40,102 nt of DNA from Nitrososphaera sp. (GTDB taxonomy: Archaea > Thermoproteota > Nitrososphaeria > Nitrososphaerales > Nitrososphaeraceae). Positions 9,211 to 18,535 of the stretch are shown here, piece after piece. A program made the position numbers and the translations under genes. Position 1 is the stretch's first letter. Each line of letters opens with the position of its first letter. The stretch spans positions 1 through 40,102 of the forward strand of contig JAHEZV010000004.1 of the NCBI GenBank assembly GCA_023250885.1, in the 5' to 3' direction. The notes below the pieces were generated by a model that saw nothing but the letters and a program-made list of their open reading frames with translations, was not told the DNA's origin and ran no database searches.

Positions 9211-12200
9211 CTAAACCTTCTCCTTCACAAGTAGCCTGGGAGCGACGTTGAGGCTCATCATCTCCTGCAACAGCAGCTTGAACGCATAGGCGATCACCAC
9301 TGACGATATCTTGGCCTTTTCGCCGCAGACGCGGCAGACATAGCGACGCTGCTTGACGTCATAGTACGCAAGCAGGCCGCAGCGCTCGCAGACGTTCACT
9401 TCGGCCTTGTCAGATTCCTCCAAGAGCCTGTCCTTTAGCATCATTGACGCGCCATAAGCGATAAGGCAGTCGCGCTCCATCTCTCCGAACCTCAAGCCGC
9501 CGCCGCGTGCGCGGCCCTCGGTAGGCTGCTTTGTCAGCATCTGGACCTGGCCCCTTGCGCGGCTGTGGATCTTGTCGGCAACCATGTGGTGCAGCTTCTG
9601 GTAGTATACAACTCCGATGTAGACGTCTGCCGGGAACTTTCTCCCAGTCCTACCGTCGTACATCGCTTCCTTGCCGGTGTACTTGAAGCCGTACTGCTCC
9701 ATGGCGCTCTTGATGTCATCTCCCTTCTCTCCAAGGAACGCCGAGCCATCGACAATCCTGCCCCGGAGCGAAGCGGCCTTGCCGCCAAGCGACTCCATGA
9801 ACTGGCCGACCGTCATCCTTGACGGGAATGCGTGCGGGTTGATCATGATGTCAGGCACGACGCCGTCTTCGGTGTACGGCACGTCTTCCTGGTTGACCAG
9901 CATGCCGATGACCCCTTTCTGCCCGTGCCTTGAAGCAAACTTGTCGCCGATCTCTGGGATTCTCATGTCACGGACGCGAATCTTGTACATCTTGCCGCCT
10001 TCGACCGACTGAGTGACAATGACCGTGTCAACTACTCCGTTTTCCGACGGCCTGACGCCGACTGAAGTGTCGCGCCTGTACGGGCCCTTGACCTCAAATT
10101 CCTTGTACTCTTCCATGAACCTTGGCGGCGATGTCCTGCCGATCAAAATGTCGCCTCCATTGACCACGGCTTCATGCATTATCGCGCCGTCCTGCTCTAG
10201 CAGGCGGTAGGCCTTTTCACCCCGGTAGCCGCGTATGTTGGCGTCTGCCTGTGGAAGCTCAAAGTTGTCCTTCATGCCGCCTGGGTACTGCTTGGCTTCA
10301 GCCTCGTATATCCTGTAAAAGAACGTCCTGCCAAGCCCCCTGTCGACTGACGACTTGTTGAACACCACGGCGTCTTCGATGTTGTAGCCTTCAAACGGCA
10401 ATACCGCGACGACGGCGTTCTGACCAGTCGGGCGATCTTCAAGCCCGAGCAGGTTTATCGCCTTCGTGCTGACCACCGGAGTTTGCGGGTACAACATGAA
10501 GTGCTGTCTGACATAAGTGCTTGCGTTCATGAGCGGCGTTGAAAATCCGAGGCTCTGTTTTGCCATCGCGCTTTCATAGGTGTTCCTTGGTGACTGGTTG
10601 TGCTCCGGGTACGGGATTATTGAAGCGCCCACGCCCAGAATTGCTGACGGGAATATCTCCAAGTGTGTGTGTTTTGGCTCCAACTTTTTCGGATCAATTG
10701 CGACGTAGCAGTTCTCTTCCTCGTTTGCATCTGTAAGCTCAATCACTCCCATGTATAGGAGGTCGTTCCACGAAAGGAACTTTTTCGATACCTTTTCAAT
10801 AACCTCGTAAGTTACAAGCGGCTTGTTGTCCCTGACTACCACGAGCGGCCGCAGCACTCTGCCGGCGTTGCAGCTGATGTAGAGGCGCTTTGTGGCGTTC
10901 TCATTCTGCGAGCTATAAAGGTAGATTCCGACGTGCGGGTGGATCTTGCCAGATCTCCTCATAGACCTCAACGTGTCTGAAAGGTGATCTCCCTTTTCGA
11001 CGTAGCCTATCAGCCTGCCGTCAACAAACACCCTGGTGCCTGACTCCCTCAGGTCCTCGTCGGATTCCTCGACATTTTGCACGCTAAGCTCGTACAGCTT
11101 TTCCGTGACTTCGGCACTCTGAACGTTAACTGAGATTATCGCGGATAATGCGAGGTTCTTGACAAGTCCGCAATTAGAGCCTTCAGGGGTCTCAGCAGGG
11201 CAGATCCTGCCAAAGTGAGTCGCGTGCAGGTCCCTTGCTTCAAAGTTGGGCTGGCTCCTGCTGAGCGGCGATTGGATCCTGCGCAGGTGCGAAATGGTAG
11301 ACATGTAGTTCGTCCTGTCCAATAATTGCGTGACGCCGACCCTGCCCCTGCCCCAATTGCCGGTGGCAATGGCGTTGTTCAGCTTGTCAGAAACAATGCC
11401 GGGCCTGACTGCAGCTGCAACTGCGTTAATGCCGCGCTTTTGGCCCGAGCGCTCGAGTTGGTACTTCATGTCGCGTATCAGGTTGCGAAAAGCGGTCCTG
11501 AACAGGTCTGCAAGCATCTGGCCGGCGAACTTGATCACCTTGTTGCCATAGTGGTCTTTGTCGTCGGCGTCTATCCAGCCCATCTTGAGCTCGATGAGTT
11601 TGCTTGCCGCTTCGCCCAGGAATAGCGCCTTTTCGTGCCTGTTGTCAGGGTTCTTGCCAATGTGTGGCAAGAGGCCCCAGTCAAGAAGCGTTTCGGCCCG
11701 CTTTATCTGGAATTCCTCCAGCATGCCGGGCGCGATTCTCTTGCTGATATAGACGATAGCGTCCCTGCTCGTGTTGACGTCGCCGGCCTTTTCAAACGAA
11801 GGCTCCAGCTCGTCCTGGATGATTTCGTTCAGCGAGACCGAGTCTGCGATGTCTTTGTCTGACTCGAGGCCAAGCGCCCGAATAAGGGTGATAAGCGGAA
11901 TGTCAACAGGCGAGCCGGGAATCTTCGTCACTATAGAGCCGTCCGGACGCATTACCAGTTCAAGTTTAGCCCTGTAGCCTACTATTGAAGAATATACTTT
12001 CGCCTTGTACAGCAAGGTGCCGGTGGCTTCCTCGGCGTCAACGATTATCTTGTTGTACGAAAGATCTTCCAGTCCGACGATGACACGCTCTGAGCCATTG
12101 ATGATAAAGTATCCGCCGGGGTCGCGCGGGTCCTCTCCAAATTCTACAAGCTTGCTTTCTGGCAGGTTGTGCAGTATGCACGTGTTGGACTTGACCATAA

Positions 12201-12561
12201 CCGGCATGTCCCCGATGTGGATAAAACGCGATTCAAGGATCTTGCCGTCCTCGACCACGCTGCATTCAAGCATAACTGGCGATGCATAAGTAAGATTGCG
12301 GAGGCGGGCTTCCATCGGCGCAACATGCGTGATGGAGCCATCAAGCTCCATAATTCTGGGCTGCTGAAGCTTTATCTTGCCCAGCTTGATCTTGTACGGG
12401 TATTCCGCGGTTTCAATTTCGATCTCCCCCACTTCGTCAATAATGCTCTGGAGTCCGCGTTCCATGAATTCATTATAAGAGTTCAGGTGCTGCCTTGCAA
12501 CGCCTTCCCTTCGCAAAATGTCATTGATAATTGGCCACATCTCAATAGAATTCTCTATCAT
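9211..12561 (-). CDS. rpoB: DNA-directed RNA polymerase subunit B, unsplit
   Basis: 1116 aa; GDKFASRHGQKGVIG, LRFGEMERDCLIAYGA and C-terminal zinc ribbon CERCGLLAYYDVKQRRYVCRVCG. Confidence 0.97.
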   Translation of the reverse strand: MIENSIEMWPIINDILRREGVARQHLNSYNEFMERGLQSIIDEVGEIEIETAEYPYKIKLGKIKLQQPRIMELDGSITHVAPMEARLRNLTYASPVMLECSVVEDGKILESRFIHIGDMPVMVKSNTCILHNLPESKLVEFGEDPRDPGGYFIINGSERVIVGLEDLSYNKIIVDAEEATGTLLYKAKVYSSIVGYRAKLELVMRPDGSIVTKIPGSPVDIPLITLIRALGLESDKDIADSVSLNEIIQDELEPSFEKAGDVNTSRDAIVYISKRIAPGMLEEFQIKRAETLLDWGLLPHIGKNPDNRHEKALFLGEAASKLIELKMGWIDADDKDHYGNKVIKFAGQMLADLFRTAFRNLIRDMKYQLERSGQKRGINAVAAAVRPGIVSDKLNNAIATGNWGRGRVGVTQLLDRTNYMSTISHLRRIQSPLSRSQPNFEARDLHATHFGRICPAETPEGSNCGLVKNLALSAIISVNVQSAEVTEKLYELSVQNVEESDEDLRESGTRVFVDGRLIGYVEKGDHLSDTLRSMRRSGKIHPHVGIYLYSSQNENATKRLYISCNAGRVLRPLVVVRDNKPLVTYEVIEKVSKKFLSWNDLLYMGVIELTDANEEENCYVAIDPKKLEPKHTHLEIFPSAILGVGASIIPYPEHNQSPRNTYESAMAKQSLGFSTPLMNASTYVRQHFMLYPQTPVVSTKAINLLGLEDRPTGQNAVVAVLPFEGYNIEDAVVFNKSSVDRGLGRTFFYRIYEAEAKQYPGGMKDNFELPQADANIRGYRGEKAYRLLEQDGAIMHEAVVNGGDILIGRTSPPRFMEEYKEFEVKGPYRRDTSVGVRPSENGVVDTVIVTQSVEGGKMYKIRVRDMRIPEIGDKFASRHGQKGVIGMLVNQEDVPYTEDGVVPDIMINPHAFPSRMTVGQFMESLGGKAASLRGRIVDGSAFLGEKGDDIKSAMEQYGFKYTGKEAMYDGRTGRKFPADVYIGVVYYQKLHHMVADKIHSRARGQVQMLTKQPTEGRARGGGLRFGEMERDCLIAYGASMMLKDRLLEESDKAEVNVCERCGLLAYYDVKQRRYVCRVCGEKAKISSVVIAYAFKLLLQEMMSLNVAPRLLVKEKV

Positions 12562-12568
12562 TGAAGAC

Positions 12569-12817
12569 TCAACCCTCTACGACGTATCGGTAATATACAC
12601 TTTCACCCGCAGTGGGACTCCTTCTCGTGATCTTCATAATGTCGCCGGGCCGGACGTCAAGATCTTCAAGGGCCTTGTCGCTTATCATGATGTACGGCAG
12701 CTGACTCGGCTTGGTGTTGTACTTTTTCAAGATTTCCTCTGCGTCCTTCTTGGACAGGATTTCATGCTTTGGCTGGTAAGCGTGGTTCGTTATCTTGATG
12801 ACCTTCTTTTCAGACAA
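12569..12817 (-). CDS. rpoH: DNA-directed RNA polymerase subunit H (Rpb5 C-terminal-like)
   Basis: HEILSKKDAEEILKKYNTKPSQLPYIMISDKALEDLDVRPGDIMKITRRSPTAGESVYYRYVV. Confidence 0.95.
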   Translation of the reverse strand: MSEKKVIKITNHAYQPKHEILSKKDAEEILKKYNTKPSQLPYIMISDKALEDLDVRPGDIMKITRRSPTAGESVYYRYVVEG

Positions 12818-12892
12818 TGGAGCGCACCTCCAAACAGGAAAATAGCTTCTGCTGAGAAAACATCAAAGTCAAATTTAATGAATATCCGATGA

Positions 12893-12904
12893 GCATATAT
12901 AAGT
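12893..12904 (-). promoter_or_regulatory. Probable archaeal TATA box for the rpoH-rpoB-rpoA operon
   Basis: Minus-strand cttatatatgctc about 80 nt upstream of the rpoH ATG. Confidence 0.5.
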
Positions 12905-13060
12905 ATTCGCAATTTCTTGCCCAAGAATTTGATATTTCTTTTGAAAATTGAGACGCTGTATTTACGGAGGCTGTCTGAAATGATCTAAAGTGTTAGAGTT
13001 CCTACACAAAAAAGATAAATACTAATGCAATTATAGCGTGTTAGGTGTGCATGAGGGAGA

Positions 13061-13912
13061 ATGGACTATAAAGCGTATGCACTAATGGGAATATTACTGA
13101 CGTCTGTTGCATCTATGGCACTGCTAGGTGCTGCGTATGCGCAGACAACATCGCTGACAGTGAAGACAGACAAGGACAGTTACACCAGTGGCGACTACAT
13201 CACAATCTCGGGCAAGCTGACCGCGACAACAATAAAAGAGCCACTCTTGATACAGGTGTTCGACCCACAGGGTGGCTGGGTCGTTGGTGCTCCAATCGAA
13301 CTTGGGGTAGATGGATCGTACAGCTACAAAGTCAACACAGGCTTCCCTGACGAGAGCACGATGAAAACTGACGGCGAATACACTGTAAAGGTGAGCTACA
13401 AAGGCACTACAGCCGCAGAAACAACATTCCAATTCGATGCCGTTACAGGAGAACCTGCATGGAAGACCTTTACCATCGCGGTTGGTAACGACTCATACCC
13501 AGTACAGTACATGATTACCGGTGGCACAGTTCAAAACATGGTACCAGACGAAGCAACGGCAACACTAACAGTTACAGTCAGCTCCACAGCCGACGGAAAC
13601 CTGCAGATCAGACTTCCAAGGAACGTAATTGAATCAAGAGATGGAGCAGACGGCAAGTCAGGAGCCGATAGTGACTTTGCAGTGTTCGTTGACGAAGAGA
13701 ACGTAGACCCAACAGAAAGCGAAACAGCGACAGATGCAAGAAGAACACTCACCATCGACTTTGCACAAGGCACTGAAACAATCGAAATCGTAGGCACGTG
13801 GGCAATCCCAGAGTTTGGTGCAATAGCTGCAATCATCTTGGCTATAGCAATCGTCGGAATCATCGTAGCAACTGCAAGGTACGGCAAGTTCAACTTCGCT
13901 CCAAGGCTGTAA
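13061..13912 (+). CDS. Secreted/surface protein with N-terminal signal peptide and PEFG C-terminal sorting/anchor domain
   Basis: N-terminal hydrophobic ALMGILLTSVASMALLGAAYAQ; C-terminal AIPEFGAIAAIILAIAIVGIIVATARYGKFNF (PEFG-CTERM-like). Confidence 0.85.
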   Translation: MDYKAYALMGILLTSVASMALLGAAYAQTTSLTVKTDKDSYTSGDYITISGKLTATTIKEPLLIQVFDPQGGWVVGAPIELGVDGSYSYKVNTGFPDESTMKTDGEYTVKVSYKGTTAAETTFQFDAVTGEPAWKTFTIAVGNDSYPVQYMITGGTVQNMVPDEATATLTVTVSSTADGNLQIRLPRNVIESRDGADGKSGADSDFAVFVDEENVDPTESETATDARRTLTIDFAQGTETIEIVGTWAIPEFGAIAAIILAIAIVGIIVATARYGKFNFAPRL

Positions 13913-13974
13913 ACAGCCTATTTTCCTCCTTTTTATTATTTGAACAAGAACTACCGACAGGTATTGAAAAATGG

Positions 13975-14078
13975 GGCCTTCGGAGGGATTTGAACCCTCC
14001 TCAAGCGGTTTCTGCCGAAAAGTTTCTTGAGAAACCGGCCACAGCCGCCTATACTGACCAAGCTATACTACGAAGGCC
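13975..14078 (-). tRNA. tRNA-His (anticodon GUG) with an approx. 29-nt intron (about 14010..14038) at position 37/38; G-1 encoded
   Basis: Manual fold: acceptor GCCUUCG/CGAAGGC, D-arm GUAU/GUAU, anticodon stem GGCGG/CCGCU, loop CUGUGG|A, T-arm GAGGG-UUCAAAU-CCCUC, discriminator C, preceding G-1. Confidence 0.9.
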
Positions 14079-14100
14079 GCCAGAAAATTGGCGAGCACTA

Positions 14101-14112
14101 CAGTATATAATC
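14101..14112 (-). promoter_or_regulatory. TATA box for tRNA-His
   Basis: Minus-strand cgattatatactg centred about 28 nt upstream of the tRNA 5' end. Confidence 0.6.
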
Positions 14113-14189
14113 GTTCGAGTGTAAGTACTGCGGACGCCGTGAAGGGCATCAAGGTCTATGGGTCAGATGGTTCTCATTCCGGAGCCCCA

Positions 14190-15755
14190 TTATTCGGTAG
14201 CCATGCGCACCAATTCAGAAATTTGCTTGCCTTTTCCCTGAGAAAGTGTGGATATGCCTCCAGTCAGACTTTCAGCGACAATGCCTTTCTGTGCAAGCAC
14301 TTGGGCAACTCTGAGCGAAGTATTTCCCATCATGCAAACGAGCAATGGCTTTGCATTATCTCCTCCCAATGCCTCATTCAATTCCTTTGGAATCTGTTGT
14401 GTCATCAAGAGTTGCTCTACCTCGCTGGCCTTTGGGACATAGATCTTGCTTTCATCAACACCTAGAGTCTTTGCGATCAGCTCTATTCCTTCCTTGCGCG
14501 GAGTATACATCGTGTGGATCCAGACAACTCTATCATAATTGCCAATGTTTGAGACAGCTTCATTCACAGGAACTTCCAGACGTTTCTGCTTTTGTCGCAT
14601 GGCTTCAAGGCTCTTTCTGTACTTTTGGATTCCATCCGCGATTATCACGACAAACTTGCCTGCACCGCCAAAGTTCGCCATCTGCATAACTGCGTAAAGC
14701 GCAATGGCGCTGCTCTCGCCCATGTCGTACCCTTTATCCACGAAGAACTTTAGCAGGCGTCTTGCCTGTCCAAAATCCACTTCGTGCTGTCCCGCGTACC
14801 GGTCAGGCTCGTAGAATTTCAAGCCCGAAGCCTTGCCCTTGGTCCTTATGCCTGCGACATCCTGATCTCCCAGCGGAAAGACCACGTGCACCGCCTTTTT
14901 GTCGTATTTCTCCATCATGTACCTGCTCAGGCCGCCCGACGTGCCACCCGTACCAAAAGTGCAGACAATTCTGAAATCTGCCAGAGAATGGCCTTGTTCG
15001 CGCAACTGCTGGTCCATCTCCGCGGCTGTCACGGTTCTGTGGGCTTCGATGTTCAGCTCGTTGTCGTACTGCTCCGGGCAGAAGCAGCCATAGATCCTTG
15101 CAAGAAGTTTTGCCAGGTTTATGATGTCCTGTTTCGCCAAGACTTCTTCCACCTCGGAACGTAATTTATCGAAAATGGTGGGATCGAACCCCAGTTCAGA
15201 GAGCTGCGCCCGTACATTCGCGGCGGTTGCCTTGGCCATTATAAGGTTCGGGTTGCTCTTCATTCCCGGAGCTGGGCAGATGTCCATGTCAAGATTGATT
15301 ATGCGCGTCTTCTCGTTTCTCAACTCTTCAAACACTCCTTCCTGGAGCTTTCTAGAAACAAGGGCAACGACGTCTAGGCCGAGATCGGTGACCTGCCCGA
15401 GGGCGATTCCAAAGTTGCCAGAAGTCGCTTCAAATATCGTCTGTCCACGCCTGAGCCTGCCTGTAGCAATTGCATCGTGAATTATCTGGACTGCAGGCCT
15501 CACTTTTATCGAGCCTCCAAGCACTTTCGATTCGAATTTGCCGAAAACCCGCAGATTTTTATCGGAAAGATCCGTGTTGAACACGCTGCTTGCACACTCT
15601 TTCAAGTCTTCAGTAATATCCTTCAGCGGCGTAGCATTGACAACTTTTGCTTCGCCCGGCTTTTCTCCCACATGAGGAACCTTGCTCCATATCTCACGTC
15701 GAAAGTGCTCGAGCAGAGAGTTGTCAACGTTGCTTCCATTATTCATTCCCTGCAT
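14190..15755 (-). CDS. Fold-type II PLP enzyme (cysteine synthase/CBS-like) fused to a C-terminal rhodanese-like domain
   Basis: GGSIKVRPA (PLP Lys), EATSGNFGIALG, FGTGGTSGG, GESSAIAL; C-terminal KPLLVCMMGNTSLRVAQVLAQKGIVAESLTGGI matches the rhodanese active-site pattern. Start chosen at MQGMNNG; ORF extends to 15884. Confidence 0.85.
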   Translation of the reverse strand: MQGMNNGSNVDNSLLEHFRREIWSKVPHVGEKPGEAKVVNATPLKDITEDLKECASSVFNTDLSDKNLRVFGKFESKVLGGSIKVRPAVQIIHDAIATGRLRRGQTIFEATSGNFGIALGQVTDLGLDVVALVSRKLQEGVFEELRNEKTRIINLDMDICPAPGMKSNPNLIMAKATAANVRAQLSELGFDPTIFDKLRSEVEEVLAKQDIINLAKLLARIYGCFCPEQYDNELNIEAHRTVTAAEMDQQLREQGHSLADFRIVCTFGTGGTSGGLSRYMMEKYDKKAVHVVFPLGDQDVAGIRTKGKASGLKFYEPDRYAGQHEVDFGQARRLLKFFVDKGYDMGESSAIALYAVMQMANFGGAGKFVVIIADGIQKYRKSLEAMRQKQKRLEVPVNEAVSNIGNYDRVVWIHTMYTPRKEGIELIAKTLGVDESKIYVPKASEVEQLLMTQQIPKELNEALGGDNAKPLLVCMMGNTSLRVAQVLAQKGIVAESLTGGISTLSQGKGKQISELVRMATE

Positions 15756-15813
15756 TCTCTGTATGATGCACATCAAGGTTTTATAAAGATATGACAGGCT
15801 TGCAATGGTTTTC

Positions 15814-16630
15814 TCATTTGCCGGGCAGGATACCGACGCGGACTGTTTCAACGACCAGGCCTTCGAGCCGGCCCGCAAGACCATTGAGGCCTATTGAGTC
15901 ACCTGCAAGCTGGCTCATGACCACTCGGTTGCAGTCAAGCTTGTCTTCCCTCATTTTCGTCACTTCGCCATAGTCGACGTGCAGGTAAATGATTGTGGAA
16001 ACGCGCTGCTGCAAGTACGCCTTTGCAACGCGGTAGCCGCCGTTGATGCCTGCAGCGACCACCAGCGCCCATTGGCCGGCCCTTTTCTTTTCGCTGCCAA
16101 GACTCACCTGCACCTTGGTCGCTGCGTTCCTGAATTCCGGGATCTTGTTTATCGACCTGACAATGTCTGATACGTATTCCGCGCTGCCGGACTTGATCGC
16201 TTTTAGTATCACCGGCCGCATGTATTCGTCGCGTGGATGGTGTACGTTGACAAGCGACATGCCAAGCGCCTTTGCCGGCGCGACAACGTCGCCGTAAATG
16301 TCCGCGTGGTTGCGCGTCTCGACCCGCTCCTTGAGCTTCTCCACAGCCTGCCGGGCAATCTTTTTTTGGCACGCCATGCTCCACCATAAAGTCGACGTGC
16401 CTGTCAAACACGTAAAAATTGACAGAAGCCGCGCCAATCGGGTGGTGCGCAATAACTGCGTCGCGCCCAAGATGCCTTGTAAGCATCAGCTCTGCCGTCA
16501 CGATGTCGATTGCAATGAGCACCTTGTTGATGTTCCTGCCGTTTGCGTGTACGGCGGTGCCTGCCGGCATTTTCTTCAAGCCCGCCAGCTCGAGCCCGAC
16601 TTGTATTATCTTTCCAGTATCGGCGGCCAT
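15814..16630 (-). pseudogene. NIF3 (NGG1p-interacting factor 3)-like protein, interrupted by a single-base frameshift at an A7 run near 16363
   Basis: Frame 1 MAADTGKIIQVGLELAGLKKMPAGTAVHANGRNINKVLIAIDIVTAELML...IAHHPIGAAS...FMVEHGVPKK, then frame 2 IARQAVEKLKERVETRNHADIYGDVVAPAKALGMSLVNVHHPRDEYMRP...; span is 817 nt (3n+1). Confidence 0.75.
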
Positions 16631-16687
16631 GGCTACCAGCCTGTAAAGTGCAAAATTTAAATCTGATCTGCCATCTTGCAAAGAGGG

Positions 16688-17755
16688 ATGAGCTGCTCCG
16701 ACGAGCACGTTTCGCATTTGACTGACAATCTGATCCAGATAACTCCCCAGCTTAAGGCAAGGCTGCAGAAGGCAAAATACGGCGTCTACAACCACTCTGC
16801 AGTGGAGCTCTGTCACTGGACGAAAAAGTCGTTTGCAAACGAGGGCAACTGTTACAAGCACAAGTTCTACGGCATCTCGACCCACCAGTGCATGGAGATG
16901 ACACCGACCGCGATGAACTGCGAAAACAGGTGCATCTACTGCTGGCGCCCTACCGAATTTTACGATACGCTTGAAATGCCAGAGGAGCTTGTGGACGAGC
17001 CCGACGTGATAGTCGAGCAATTGATGGCCGAGCGGAAAAAGCTGATAAACGGCTATTACGGCAACGCAAAGAACGACAAGAAAAAACTTGACGAGTCCCT
17101 GCTTCCAGCCCATTACGCCATTTCGCTGTCAGGCGAGCCCACGATGTACCCCAAGCTGCCACAGCTCGTAAAATATCTGAAGTCGCTCAAAGCGACCAAG
17201 TCGATCTTCCTCGTGACAAACGGTCAGGAGCCGGACATGCTCAGGAGGCTTGCTGCTGAGGACGCTCTGCCCACACAGATCTACCTGTCGACCAACGCGT
17301 CGAACAAAAAAATGTTCCATCAGATCAACAGGCCTATGCACAAGGACGCGTGGGACCGGTGGTGGGAGAGCCTGCGGTTCCTTGCCACTGTCAACACGAG
17401 GACGGTGCTCCGCATGACGCTGATAAGGGGATATAACGACAACAACAATTTTGTCGGCGAGTTTGCGGAAATGATGGCGCGGGGCGACCCGCACTTTATC
17501 GAGCTGAAATCGTACATGCACATCGGCATGTCGAACCAGCGGCTGGAGCAGGACCACATGTTGGAGATGCACGAGGTGAGGGACTTTGCGACAAAATTGT
17601 GCGAAAAGATGCCCTCGTTCAAGGTAATGGACGAGAGCGAAATTTCAAGGATAGTAGTGCTTCAGAACCAGACACGCTACATCGATAGGTGGATCAAGGA
17701 ATACCTGACCGAAACCTATTACCCCCGCATGCTTGCTAAAACATTTCATGTATAG
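16688..17755 (+). CDS. taw1: tRNA 4-demethylwyosine synthase (radical SAM, TYW1/Taw1)
   Basis: TPTAMNCENRCIYCWRPTEFY, SLSGEPTMYPKLPQLVKYLK, VTNGQEPDML, LRMTLIRGYND. Confidence 0.93.
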   Translation: MSCSDEHVSHLTDNLIQITPQLKARLQKAKYGVYNHSAVELCHWTKKSFANEGNCYKHKFYGISTHQCMEMTPTAMNCENRCIYCWRPTEFYDTLEMPEELVDEPDVIVEQLMAERKKLINGYYGNAKNDKKKLDESLLPAHYAISLSGEPTMYPKLPQLVKYLKSLKATKSIFLVTNGQEPDMLRRLAAEDALPTQIYLSTNASNKKMFHQINRPMHKDAWDRWWESLRFLATVNTRTVLRMTLIRGYNDNNNFVGEFAEMMARGDPHFIELKSYMHIGMSNQRLEQDHMLEMHEVRDFATKLCEKMPSFKVMDESEISRIVVLQNQTRYIDRWIKEYLTETYYPRMLAKTFHV

Positions 17756-18487
17756 AGGCAGGCTCGTTTTTGCCGTCTCTTTGACTGCAGTCTCCATTGC
17801 TGGCTCGTTCTACCTTCTGGCTTATTCGCAGACCGGCTCGCGCCCGGGTAACATTTACGATTATGCAGGAATGATCAGAGACCGCTACGAAGCGATCATT
17901 GACGACTATATCAGGCAGGCAGGCGGACGCCAACACCACTGCAGAGATCGTGATCTACACCATCTCGAGCTTTGTGGGGCACGGCATAACAAAGGATGGA
18001 CAGGAGATTCAGGACAGGGACATGCTTGCAAATTGCATCTTTAACGAAGTATCCTTGGACGGTGTCAAGGGCATCGGCAAGAAGGGCAAGGACAATGGGG
18101 TGCTCAGCCTGTATTCGCTAGAGCGCGACGCAGGCGGCGGCTCGATACGCATCGAGGTCGGCAAGGGGCTTGAAGGTGACATAACAGACGGGACTGCCGG
18201 CGCGATATTGGAAACCTATCTGGTCCCTGCTAGGAATGAATACGAAAACACTGAGATGCCGAAGTATTTGACGAGGCATTTTACAACACAGTGGCCGTCC
18301 GTGCCGGCGAGATCGGCTATGCTGCCGGTTCGACCCGGGTTTTGAAGAGCCAACCGAAACGTTTGAAGACCAGCTCTCTGTCTGGGTGCCGATCATCATT
18401 TTCATTGCCATTGTAGTGATTGTCTCCATCTTAAGGAAGGGGCGCTGCAGAGGCTACTACGGAGGGGACAGGGGTGCAAGCAGATGA
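17748..18487 (+). pseudogene. TPM-domain (YgcG/TPM phosphatase-like) membrane protein, disrupted by about three frameshifts
   Basis: Pieces in different frames: NIYDYAGMIRDRYEAIIDDYIRQ | ADANTTAEIVIYTISSFVGHGI...DNGVLSLYSLERDAGGGSIRIEVGKGLEGDITDGTAGAILETYLVPA | DEAFYNTVAVRAGEIGYAAG | FDPGFEEPTETFEDQLSVWVPIIIFIAIVVIVSILRKGRCRGYYGG. Confidence 0.75.
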
Positions 18488-18535
18488 TTGCCATTAAAGT
18501 AATATGCGACCGCTCTTTCCATTCATAATGAAATC

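Noticed and set aside
16355-16380. Classical -1 programmed frameshift (A AAA AAG heptamer) in NIF3
   Set aside because: The restoring shift is +1 (loss of one base), not -1, so the heptamer resemblance does not explain it.
15935-17113. 392-aa minus-strand ORF
   Set aside because: Only its 3' half (from 16630) corresponds to NIF3 before the frameshift. The upstream half is antisense to taw1 and has no independent support.
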